In this document: positions 57,246-64,000 of the stretch, in pieces | How positions within the stretch are numbered: the stretch's first letter is position 1 | How the letters are laid out: each line of letters opens with the position of its first letter | The notes under the pieces: generated by a model | What the model was told of the DNA's origin: nothing | What the model saw: only the letters and a program-made list of their open reading frames with translations | Database searches by the model: none | Program-made: the position numbers and the translations under genes | Source of the DNA: Rubrivivax sp. | GTDB lineage: Bacteria > Pseudomonadota > Gammaproteobacteria > Burkholderiales > Burkholderiaceae_C | Direction of reading: 5' to 3' | NCBI GenBank assembly: GCA_022843905.1 | Contig: JALHMT010000016.1 | Location: 1 to 64,000 of the forward strand | DNA length: 64,000 nt

Positions 57246-58418
57246 TCAGGCGCGTTCGAGAATCAGCGTGGCGGAGCCGTGGCGTGAACCGAGCAGCCCG
57301 CCCATGCCGTGGGCCAGCGCCAGGCCACAGTTCGGCACCTGCACTTTCGGGTGGGCTTCGCCGCGCAGCTGCCGCACCGCCTCGATGACCTTGGTGATGC
57401 CGCCGCGGTTGGCCGGGTGGTTGTTGCACAGCCCGCCGCCATCGGTGTTGAAAGGCAGCTTGCCGACGCCTGAGATCAGGTTGCCGTCGGCGACGAAGTG
57501 CCCTCCCTGACCCTTGGCGCAGAAGCCGAGGTCCTCCAGTGCGATCAGCACGCTGATCGTGAAGCTGTCGTAGATCGATGCGTACTGGATGTCCGCCGGC
57601 TTGACGCCCGCCTCCGCGAAGGCAGCCGGACCCGTGAGAGCCGCTGCCGACCAAGTCAAGTCGACGTGGCCATTGAGCGTTCCCTTGATCGCTTCCCCCG
57701 CCCCCATGACCTGGACGACGGGGCGCTTCAGCGACCTGGCGATGTCGGGGTGAACGACCACGAGGGCGCCGCCGCCATCGCTGACGACGCAGCAGTCCAG
57801 CTTGTGCAGGGGGTCAGCGATCATCGGCGAGTCCAGCACGTCCTGGACCGTGACGGGCTCGCGCAGCATCGCGTGCGGGTTGTGCTGGGCATGCGTGGCG
57901 GCAGCCACCTTGATCCATGCCAGCTGCTCAGAGGTGGTGCCGAACTCGTGCATGTGGCGCGCGGCGGCCAGCGCATAGTTGTTGACTGTGACGGGCGCAT
58001 AGGGCATCTCGAAGGGCACGTCGGGTGTCGTCGGCGTGACCATGCGACTGCCGGTGCCCACGCCGCTGGCGCCTTCGGTGCGAGGGCGGCCTGCCAGGGT
58101 GATGAGGACGACGCTCGCGCGCCCGAGGGCGATGGCCTGGGCGGCGTGCGCGACATGCACCAGGTAAGCGGAGCCGCCCGTGTCGGTGCTGTCCAGGAAG
58201 CGTGTCTTCAGGCCCAGATAGTCGGCCATGCTGTTGGCGCCCAGCCCGGGCGCGTCACCGGCGCAGCAGTAGCCATCGACATCGGCCAGCGTCAGGCCAG
58301 CATCGGCCAGGGCGCCGCGGGCCACCTCGGCATGCAACTGGGCCACCGTCTTGTCGGGCGCTTTCCGCGTCGGGTGTTCGAATGCGCCTGCAATGCAGGC
58401 CTGGCGGCGGATGGTCAT
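57246..58418 (-). CDS. Thiolase-like lipid-transfer protein (Ltp type), copy 2
   Basis: A 390-residue thiolase-superfamily protein. Where thiolases have the nucleophilic cysteine it reads STDTGGSAYLVHVAHAAQAI, with no Cys, and the C-terminal block is TDGGGLCNNHPANRGG, as in Ltp2-type proteins. It therefore should not be a classical thiolase; with its DUF35 partner it fits the Ltp2-ChsH2 retro-aldolase model that removes a short acyl-CoA from a tertiary alcohol side chain. It is divergent from the SDR gene across operator site 9. Confidence 0.83.
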   Translation of the reverse strand: MTIRRQACIAGAFEHPTRKAPDKTVAQLHAEVARGALADAGLTLADVDGYCCAGDAPGLGANSMADYLGLKTRFLDSTDTGGSAYLVHVAHAAQAIALGRASVVLITLAGRPRTEGASGVGTGSRMVTPTTPDVPFEMPYAPVTVNNYALAAARHMHEFGTTSEQLAWIKVAAATHAQHNPHAMLREPVTVQDVLDSPMIADPLHKLDCCVVSDGGGALVVVHPDIARSLKRPVVQVMGAGEAIKGTLNGHVDLTWSAAALTGPAAFAEAGVKPADIQYASIYDSFTISVLIALEDLGFCAKGQGGHFVADGNLISGVGKLPFNTDGGGLCNNHPANRGGITKVIEAVRQLRGEAHPKVQVPNCGLALAHGMGGLLGSRHGSATLILERA

Positions 58419-58431
58419 CGATGCTTCGCGG

Positions 58432-58472
58432 TTGACGACAGGATGAATCGAACTCTATCATTGGTTCAACCA
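58432..58472 (+). promoter_or_regulatory. Promoter and operator, site 9
   Basis: TTGACG at 58432-58437, 18 bases, TATCAT at 58456-58461, and the operator TGGTTCAACCA at 58462-58472 immediately after. It drives the SDR operon; the divergent thiolase-like operon starts 14 bases to the left of the -35 and may be co-controlled. Confidence 0.72.
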
Positions 58473-58490
58473 TCAAACAAGGAATCAACC

Positions 58491-59264
58491 ATGGATCCCA
58501 TCGTGTCGCTGGCGGGCCGGACCGTGATCGTCACTGGCGCCGGGCAAGGCATCGGCAAGGCGCTATCCGAACTCGTCGTCGGCCTGGGCGGCAACGTCGT
58601 CGGGCTCGACATGAACGCCGAGACGCTGAACGCGGTCTATGCCGCGCTTCCGGCGGAACGTGCGATGGCGGTGGTCGGCAGCGTCGTCGACGCGGAGCTG
58701 GCGGCCCGGACCGTGGCCGAGGCCGTCGCCCGCTTCGGCGCCGTGCATGGCCTGGTGAACAACGCCGGCATCACGCGACCCGCCATGATCGAGAAGATGA
58801 CCGCAACGCAGTGGCAGGAGGTGATCGACGTGCACCTCACCGGCACCTTCTTCTGGACGCAGGCCGCGGGGCGGCACATGGTGCAGCGCTCGCGTGACGG
58901 GGATGCGACCGGCGGCTCGATCATCAACATCTCCTCGGACGCCGGCCGCAAGGGATCTATCGGGCAGATCAACTACGCAGCCGCCAAATCCGGGATGTTG
59001 GGTATGACGATGACCGCGGCCCGCGAATGGGGGCGTTACAACGTGCGCAGCAACTCGGTCTGCTTCGGCGTGGTCGAGACACCGATGACCGAGGTGGTGC
59101 GTGGCGAGAAGTTCCGCGACGGCATGCTCGCGCAGATCCCCATGGGCCGATGGGCAAAGCCGGAGGAAGTCGTCAAGACGGTCTGCTTCCTGCTCTCCGA
59201 TGGCGCCAGCTACATCACGGGGCAGCACCTGGCCGTGAACGGCGGCTTCCACATCTCCTTGTGA
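58491..59264 (+). CDS. SDR-family dehydrogenase
   Basis: A 257-residue classical short-chain dehydrogenase: VTGAGQGIG at about 14-22, NNAG, and the catalytic Y162 and K166 (YAAAKSG). VETPMTEVVRGEKFRDGM is the substrate loop. It is likely to oxidise a 3-hydroxyacyl-CoA or ring hydroxyl; the steroid-pathway SDR IpdF is a functional parallel, not a proven orthologue. The ATG at 58491 is preceded by AAGGA and follows the operator by 18 bases. About 180 non-coding bases separate it from the next crotonase gene. Confidence 0.87.
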   Translation: MDPIVSLAGRTVIVTGAGQGIGKALSELVVGLGGNVVGLDMNAETLNAVYAALPAERAMAVVGSVVDAELAARTVAEAVARFGAVHGLVNNAGITRPAMIEKMTATQWQEVIDVHLTGTFFWTQAAGRHMVQRSRDGDATGGSIINISSDAGRKGSIGQINYAAAKSGMLGMTMTAAREWGRYNVRSNSVCFGVVETPMTEVVRGEKFRDGMLAQIPMGRWAKPEEVVKTVCFLLSDGASYITGQHLAVNGGFHISL

Positions 59265-59446
59265 ACGAAGATCCGGGTAGCGACGTCGTGCCGTATCCAT
59301 CCGCCACTGGCGGCATGTCTCTTGACCGCACATACGCTTCGAGGTGGTTGAAGCTTTCAAACGGCCGCGTGTCGGAGCATGACGGAGCACTGTGACGTCA
59401 TGACCGGTGCCGTGCCGTTGTCGGCCAGCCAGGGAAGGGCGGCCGC

Positions 59447-60280
59447 ATGACCCCGGGCACCGTGACCGGCGGGCCGTACGAGACCCTGCTCGTGGAGGCG
59501 GACGACGGCGTTGCGACGCTGACGCTGAACCGCCCAGAGGCGAAGAACGCGCTGTCCCCCGCGATGACCGACGAGCTGACGGCGGCGCTTCGTGCACTGC
59601 AGTCCGATGCCAGCGTGCGCGCGGTCGTCCTGACCGGGGCGGCCGGTGACTTCTGTGCCGGCGGCGACGTCAAGGGCATGCGCGACGCCGGCCCGCGCAC
59701 ACCGGAGATGCGTCGCAGCGGTCACCAGCGCTACAAGGACCTGGCGCTGGCGCTGCATGCGTTCGGCAAGCCACTGGTCGCCGCACTGGACGGCGTGGCC
59801 TTCGGTGCGGGCGTCAGCATCGCGCTCTTTGCGGACATCGTGCTCGTCAGCGAGCGCGTTCGCCTGGCGCTGGTCTTCCACCGCATCGGCCTCGTGCCTG
59901 ACGTCGGTGCCTGGTACACCCTGCCGCGCGTCGTCGGCCTGCAACGCGCGAAGGAGCTGATCCACTCGGCGCGAGAGTTCGGTGCTGACGAAGCCCTGCG
60001 ATTGGGCATCGCGCTGGAGGTGCTGCTGGCGGCCGAACTGCTGCCACGTGCCAGGCTGCTTGCAAGCAGCCTGGCCAACGGCTCGCCCACGGCCTTTGCC
60101 TTGTCCAAGCATGCGCTAAACGCCTCGCTCGCCAGCGATCTGCCGACCATGTTGGAGCTGGAGGCCAGCGGCCAGGCCGTGGCTGGCGGCAGCGAGTTCA
60201 ACGTCGAGGCGTTGCGGCGCTTCGCAGCGCGGGAGCCCGCGGCCCTGCAGTGGCCTCCGGCCCTGCGGCGCGAACCCTGA
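59447..60280 (+). CDS. Crotonase-family protein with isomerase-type aspartate
   Basis: A 277-residue crotonase. Oxyanion-hole block DFCAGGDVKGM; the positions of both hydratase glutamates are changed (GAGVSIALFAD; LALVFHRIGL), and D152 lies in IGLVPDVGAWYTLPR as in PaaG-type isomerases. It is a paralogue of the protein at 56005. Enoyl-CoA isomerase or ring-modifying activity is more likely than hydration; the hydration step is covered by the MaoC protein that follows 49 bases later. Confidence 0.8.
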   Translation: MTPGTVTGGPYETLLVEADDGVATLTLNRPEAKNALSPAMTDELTAALRALQSDASVRAVVLTGAAGDFCAGGDVKGMRDAGPRTPEMRRSGHQRYKDLALALHAFGKPLVAALDGVAFGAGVSIALFADIVLVSERVRLALVFHRIGLVPDVGAWYTLPRVVGLQRAKELIHSAREFGADEALRLGIALEVLLAAELLPRARLLASSLANGSPTAFALSKHALNASLASDLPTMLELEASGQAVAGGSEFNVEALRRFAAREPAALQWPPALRREP

Positions 60281-60329
60281 ACGGCCGCTGAACGACTTCC
60301 TCCGACACCCGACCTGAGCACCCTGAACC

Positions 60330-61196
60330 ATGATCGATTTCTCCCTGACCAAGGCGTGGCGCAGCGACGACGTCCGCCACACGTACACCGCCCGCGACAC
60401 GATTCTCTACGCGCTGGGCGTCGGCATCGGCAGCGACCCGCTGGATCCGGCGCAACTGCGATTCACGTACGAGAAGGATCTCGTCGCGCTGCCCACCATG
60501 GCCGCGGTGCTGGCCTCGCCCGGCTTCTGGATGCGCGATCGTCCCGAGCTGGGCATCGACTTCCTCAAACTCGTGCATGGCGAGCAGACCATCGTGCTGC
60601 ACGAGCCGCTGCCGGTCGCCGCCACGCTGATCGGCCGCACGCGTGTCACGCGCATCGTCGACAAGGGCGAAGGCAAGGGCGCGGTGCTGCATGCCGAGAA
60701 GACGCTGACCGAGGAGGCCAGTGGACGACTGATCGCCACATCGGAACAGGTGCTGTTCCTGCGCGGCGACGGTGGCTTTTCCAGGAGCGGCGGTGGCGAC
60801 GAGGCGGCCCCGGCGGCGCTGGCGCCGCCCGATGCCGCCCCCGACGTCGTGCTGGACCTGCCCACCCGCGCCGACGCTGCACTGCTGTACCGACTGTCGG
60901 GAGACCTCAACCCGCTGCACGTCGACCCTGCGGTGGCCGCCAAGGCGGGCTTTCCGCGGCCGATCCTGCACGGGCTGGCGACCTATGGTGTCGCCTGCCA
61001 CGGCGTGGTGCGTGCGCTGTGCGGCTACGACCCCACCCTCCTGAAAAGCTTCCGTGCGCGGCTGACGTCGCCCGTGTTCCCCGGCGAGACGCTGCGCGTC
61101 GAGGCCTGGCGCTGCGGCGATGCCGAGATCGCGTTCCGCGCCAAGGTCGTCGAGCGTGACCTCGTCGTGTTGTCCAACGGGCGCGCAACACTGTGA
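60330..61196 (+). CDS. MaoC-type enoyl-CoA hydratase 2 (double hotdog)
   Basis: A 288-residue R-specific enoyl-CoA hydratase of the peroxisomal MFE-2 type. The catalytic motif LSGDLNPLHVDP has D192 and H197, followed by GFPRPILHGLATYG. The N-terminal half is a degenerate hotdog (residues 10-145), the usual layout for enzymes acting on long or bulky acyl-CoAs, including bile-acid side chains. It yields R-3-hydroxyacyl-CoA and so pairs with an SDR rather than with a Fad-type dehydrogenase. Confidence 0.9.
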   Translation: MIDFSLTKAWRSDDVRHTYTARDTILYALGVGIGSDPLDPAQLRFTYEKDLVALPTMAAVLASPGFWMRDRPELGIDFLKLVHGEQTIVLHEPLPVAATLIGRTRVTRIVDKGEGKGAVLHAEKTLTEEASGRLIATSEQVLFLRGDGGFSRSGGGDEAAPAALAPPDAAPDVVLDLPTRADAALLYRLSGDLNPLHVDPAVAAKAGFPRPILHGLATYGVACHGVVRALCGYDPTLLKSFRARLTSPVFPGETLRVEAWRCGDAEIAFRAKVVERDLVVLSNGRATL

Positions 61197-61222
61197 GCGG
61201 ATCCATCGCGCTGCCAGGCAAC

Positions 61223-61310
61223 ATGCAGGCGTGGTACGTCGAGGCGATCAGCGACCTGAGTGAGCTGCAGCGTCGCGAGATCCCTCTGCCCGTCCCCATA
61301 CCTGACCAGT
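61223..61310 (+). pseudogene. N-terminal fragment of an MDR quinone oxidoreductase
   Basis: About 29 codons starting at ATG 61223 read MQAWYVEAISDLSELQRREI then PLPVPIPD, which is the first beta-hairpin of zinc-independent MDR (quinone oxidoreductase-like) proteins. The expected continuation (GxVxVxVRAAGxN) is missing; the next sequence belongs to a receptor gene in another frame. This is a deletion joint. Confidence 0.55.
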
Positions 61311-61558
61311 ATGTCGCGTGGACTCGAAGTCGACCTCGGGTACGGGCTGCTTGCGCCGCGTGGCACCCCCAAGGCAGTGGTCGAGCGGTTGAGCCGCGAA
61401 GTCAACGCCATCGTGCAGCAGGCCGAGGTGAAGGACCGCACCGTTGCCCTCTCGTCGATTCCCTGACCACCCCGCCCGACGAATTCGGCGCAGTGATCGC
61501 ACGCGATGTCGACAAGTGGACCGCCGCCATCCGCCAGGCCAACATCGTCGCGGATTGA
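61311..61558 (+). pseudogene. C-terminal fragment of a Bug receptor, frameshifted
   Basis: One frame reads LGYGLLAPRGTPKAVVERLS and on to AEVKDRTVAL, then a frameshift near 61450, and a second frame continues TTPPDEFGAVIARDVDKWTA to IRQANIVAD and stop. This is the C-terminal third of a tricarboxylate receptor (pattern YGLLAPAGTP...EF...WxxxIxxAxI). Both the 5' part and an intact frame are lost. With the quinone-oxidoreductase fragment it fills the 442 bases between the two MaoC genes. Confidence 0.75.
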
Positions 61559-61638
61559 CATGGTCCTGCTTCCCTTGCGCGTGATGCTGCCACGTGGCTG
61601 CGCGCCTTCAGCGTCCGTGGCGCAAGGATGGAACTGAC

Positions 61639-62094
61639 ATGATCAGCGTTGACACCCTGGCCGATCTGAAACTCCACGTGGGCGAGGACCTCGGCCACAG
61701 CGACTGGGTCACCATCGACCAGGCCCTCATCGACCGCTTCGCCGAGCTCACCGGCGACCGCAACTGGTACCACGTCGACCGCGAACGCGCGGCGCGCGAA
61801 CTTCCAGGAGGCTTGCCCATCGCCCATGGCCTGCTGACCCTGTCGCTGGTGCCCGGCCTGGCCAGCCAGATCGTGCAGGTGCGCCGGCACGGGCGCGCCT
61901 TCAACTATGGCTTCGACAAGGTTCGCTATCCAGTCGAGGTCTCGGCCGGAGACCGCGTGCGGCTGCACATGCAGGTGCTGTCGGCCGACCCGGTGCCCGC
62001 CGGCACGATGCTCAAGCGCCGCTACACGATGGAACGCGAGGGCGCCACCAAGCCTGCGATGGTGGCCGAGATGTTGAGCCTGATCGTTCATTGA
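61639..62094 (+). CDS. MaoC-family dehydratase, single hotdog
   Basis: A 151-residue MaoC-like protein. The hydratase motif is ELTGDRNWYHVDRERA (D and H retained, N-W replacing N-P) followed by GLPIAHGLLTLSLVPGL. Single-domain members dimerise and hydrate short or medium enoyl-CoAs. Start ATG at 61639. It is followed after 42 bases by a CoA-transferase gene. Confidence 0.87.
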   Translation: MISVDTLADLKLHVGEDLGHSDWVTIDQALIDRFAELTGDRNWYHVDRERAARELPGGLPIAHGLLTLSLVPGLASQIVQVRRHGRAFNYGFDKVRYPVEVSAGDRVRLHMQVLSADPVPAGTMLKRRYTMEREGATKPAMVAEMLSLIVH

Positions 62095-62136
62095 GCAGAA
62101 ACGCGTGGGCATCTCTCGGCCCGCCACGGAGACCCG

Positions 62137-63327
62137 ATGACCACCTCTTCAGATCTTTCCGCCCCGTCGCCACTGCAGGGCGTTCGCGTGCTCGATTTCT
62201 CGACGATGATGGCCGGACCCTACGCCACGCGTTACCTCGCCGATCTCGGCGCCGACGTCGTCAAGATCGAGTCCGCCGAGGGTGACTACATTCGCCAGCG
62301 TGAACCGATGCGGCAAGGGTGCAGTGCCTATTTCGGACACCTCAACGCGGGCAAGCGCAGCATCTGCCTGGACCTCAAGGACCCGGCGGCGATCGCCGCG
62401 GTGAAGACCATGGTCGGCTGCGTGGACGTCGTCGTCGAGAACTTCCGCCCTGGTGCGATGCAGCGGCTGGGCCTCGGTTGGGAGGACTTGCGCGTCCTGA
62501 ATCCAAGACTGATCTATTGCTCGATCTCGGGCTTTGGACAGACCGGGCCCGACGCATTCAAACCGGCCTATGCACAGATCGTGCAGGCGGCCTCCGGCTT
62601 CGAGACGGCTTTTGCTGGCTACCAGGACCACGGTGACCGTCCCGCGAACACCGCGATCTTCTATGCCGACGTGCTGGGCGCGCTGTTTGCGTACTCGGGC
62701 GTGCTCGCGGCGCTGAACCATCGTCACGCCACCGGGCGTGGGCAGCATGTCGACACGACCCTCTTCGAGAGCATGCTGTCGCTGATGCCGTACGAAGTGC
62801 AGGAGGCGCAGTTCCCGGCCCAGAAGCGGCGGCCGGTCTACCCGCCCTTCAAGGCGGCCGACGGCTACCTGATGATCGCCGCCGTCAACCCACGCAACTT
62901 CGAAGCACTGCTCGATGCCGTCGGCATCGAGGGCTGGCGCGACGATCCCACGATGGCCACCGATCGCGCCCGGCAGACGAACTGGAACGAGGTGATGACG
63001 CGCATCGAGGCCTGGACCTCCTTGCGCTCGCGCGCCGAGTGCGAGCGCGTGATCGGCGGTGCTGGCGTGCCCGTGACCTCGTATCGCACGGTGCGCGAGG
63101 CCCTGGCGCTGGAGCAGCTCGCCCACCGCGGCACCATGGTCCCCGTGCGCGATAGTGCCGGCGAGTACCACGTGCCGAACCTGCCTTACCGCCTGTCGGG
63201 CGGCCGCGTCGAGGTCGGTGGCCATGTACCGACGCTCGGTGAGCACACGGAAGAGGTGTTACGAGACATGGCCGGCCTGTCGGGCGACGCGCTGCGGACC
63301 GTTGTCGATCGCGGCCGCGCGCGATAG
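62137..63327 (+). CDS. CaiB/BaiF family III CoA-transferase, copy 3
   Basis: A 396-residue class III CoA-transferase close to the copy at 36353 (VLDFSTMMAGPYATRYLADL, GADVVKIESAEGDYIRQREP, VENFRPGAMQRLGLG, SGFGQTGPD). The catalytic aspartate is D178 (FYADVLGA). The similarity suggests a duplication with related acceptors. It ends the plus-strand operon that begins with the SDR at 58491. Confidence 0.88.
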   Translation: MTTSSDLSAPSPLQGVRVLDFSTMMAGPYATRYLADLGADVVKIESAEGDYIRQREPMRQGCSAYFGHLNAGKRSICLDLKDPAAIAAVKTMVGCVDVVVENFRPGAMQRLGLGWEDLRVLNPRLIYCSISGFGQTGPDAFKPAYAQIVQAASGFETAFAGYQDHGDRPANTAIFYADVLGALFAYSGVLAALNHRHATGRGQHVDTTLFESMLSLMPYEVQEAQFPAQKRRPVYPPFKAADGYLMIAAVNPRNFEALLDAVGIEGWRDDPTMATDRARQTNWNEVMTRIEAWTSLRSRAECERVIGGAGVPVTSYRTVREALALEQLAHRGTMVPVRDSAGEYHVPNLPYRLSGGRVEVGGHVPTLGEHTEEVLRDMAGLSGDALRTVVDRGRAR

Positions 63328-63396
63328 GGCCTTCTGCGCGGGCGGCGTCGCGGCGAGCCCGATGCACCGGCCTCGGCAGACCGCCGCGCCCGGGCC

Positions 63397-64000
63397 TTAC
63401 TTCAGAAGATCCCGCGCGATGACCATGCGCTGGATCTGGTTCGTGCCCTCGAAGATCTGGGCCAGCTTGGCGTCGCGCATCATGCGTTCCACGGGGTAGT
63501 CCATCGTGTAGCCGTAGCCGCCGAAGACCTGTACCGCGTCGGTGGTCACGCGCATCGCCATGTCGCTGCCGAAGCACTTGGCCATGCTGGCCAGAGTGTT
63601 CAGCCGAGCCCAGTCGCCGACGTCGCCGGCGCGCGCGCACTCGTAAACCAGTGCCCGCGCCGCCTCGATGTTGATGGCCATGTCGGCGAGCATGAAGCCC
63701 ACGCCCTGGAATTCGCCGATGCTGCGCTTGAACTGTTTTCGCTCCTTGGCGTAGGCCACGCTCGCTTCGAGCGCACCTTGCGCCAGCCCGACGCACTGCG
63801 CGCCGATGGTCGGCCGGTTGAGGTCGAGCGCGCGCAGGCTGGCACGGAAGCCCTTGCCTTCTTCGCCCACCAGGTTCTCGATGGGCACACGCACGTTGTC
63901 CAGAAAGATCGGCGTGTTCGGCGCGCCTCGCCAGCCCATCTTGCGCTCGTGGCGTCCGAAGCTCACGCCCTTCATCTTCTTCGGCTCGATGATGAAGGCG
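63397..64000 (-). CDS. Acyl-CoA dehydrogenase, C-terminal part
   Basis: The gene runs off the right edge; about 200 C-terminal residues are visible. They include [60 protein letters not shown] and the closing [20 protein letters not shown] / [18 protein letters not shown]. This is a canonical single-domain, short/medium-chain type dehydrogenase, unlike the steroid-type pairs earlier. It is convergent with the CoA-transferase at 62137 and shows that the catabolic block continues beyond the window. Confidence 0.9.
   Translation of the reverse strand, partial: AFIIEPKKMKGVSFGRHERKMGWRGAPNTPIFLDNVRVPIENLVGEEGKGFRASLRALDLNRPTIGAQCVGLAQGALEASVAYAKERKQFKRSIGEFQGVGFMLADMAINIEAARALVYECARAGDVGDWARLNTLASMAKCFGSDMAMRVTTDAVQVFGGYGYTMDYPVERMMRDAKLAQIFEGTNQIQRMVIARDLLK

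Overview
The window is chromosome of a high-GC betaproteobacterium of the order Burkholderiales. The evidence is the gene content (phaR, rimO, smpB / ratA-rnfH, a DUF4124 protein, guaB, guaA), several short-overlap operons, TTG/GTG starts, and abundant CaiB/BaiF and Bug-type tricarboxylate receptor genes. The Rubrivivax-Leptothrix side of the order is my guess; no rRNA or species marker is present.

Positions 1-29.2 kb look like ordinary chromosome. They hold the end of recJ, a nested palindromic repeat, a three-gene deoxy-sugar-acid operon (SDR, FAH-family hydrolase, UxaA-family dehydratase), a molybdopterin-domain protein overlapping a hybrid histidine kinase, murB, yajQ with a secreted aspartic protease, an acyl-CoA dehydrogenase pair (PimC/PimD-like), a P1 peptidase, gamma-glutamyltransferase, a lipoprotein lipase-like hydrolase with cysQ, then phaR, rimO, metC, smpB, ratA-rnfH, a DUF4124 protein, and guaB - MFS - guaA.

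From the 3' end of guaA (29.2 kb) to the right edge (64 kb) lies an accessory block that looks like a guaA-associated genomic island. It opens with a dead tyrosine integrase: an in-frame TGA, and the catalytic C-terminal half replaced by the tail of a GntR/FadR regulator gene. Behind it come at least 34 kb of CoA-thioester catabolism: fused and paired acyl-CoA dehydrogenases, CaiB/BaiF CoA-transferases, an AMACR-type racemase, crotonases, MaoC hydratases, SDR and beta-hydroxyacid dehydrogenases, two thiolase-like + DUF35 pairs (the arrangement of steroid side-chain retro-aldolases), an IpdAB-like ring-hydrolase pair, a nitronate-monooxygenase-family protein, a phthalate-type Rieske oxygenase with its reductase, a Nudix hydrolase, an MFS pump, two FadR-type regulators and two Bug receptors. 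Together they suggest degradation of a cyclic or branched, isoprenoid/steroid-like carboxylic acid: activation by CoA transfer, beta-oxidation, retro-aldol side-chain removal and hydrolytic ring opening. The exact substrate cannot be read from the sequence.

The strongest new observation is regulatory. Nine copies of an 11-bp pseudo-palindrome close to TGGTTSAACCA lie across this block. Six of them have a recognisable TTGAC(A/G) -35 and TAnnAT-like -10 just upstream. They sit in front of both regulator genes, both receptors, one CaiB gene, and the divergent oxygenase/reductase, dehydrogenase/IpdBA and thiolase/SDR units. The sequence fits the FadR-subfamily operator pattern, and the two intact regulators share the same recognition-helix sequence. 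The block therefore reads as one regulon assembled from modules. Three recombination scars (integrase-gntR, a receptor tail at 37.6 kb, a quinone-oxidoreductase/receptor chimera at 61.3 kb) show how it was put together.
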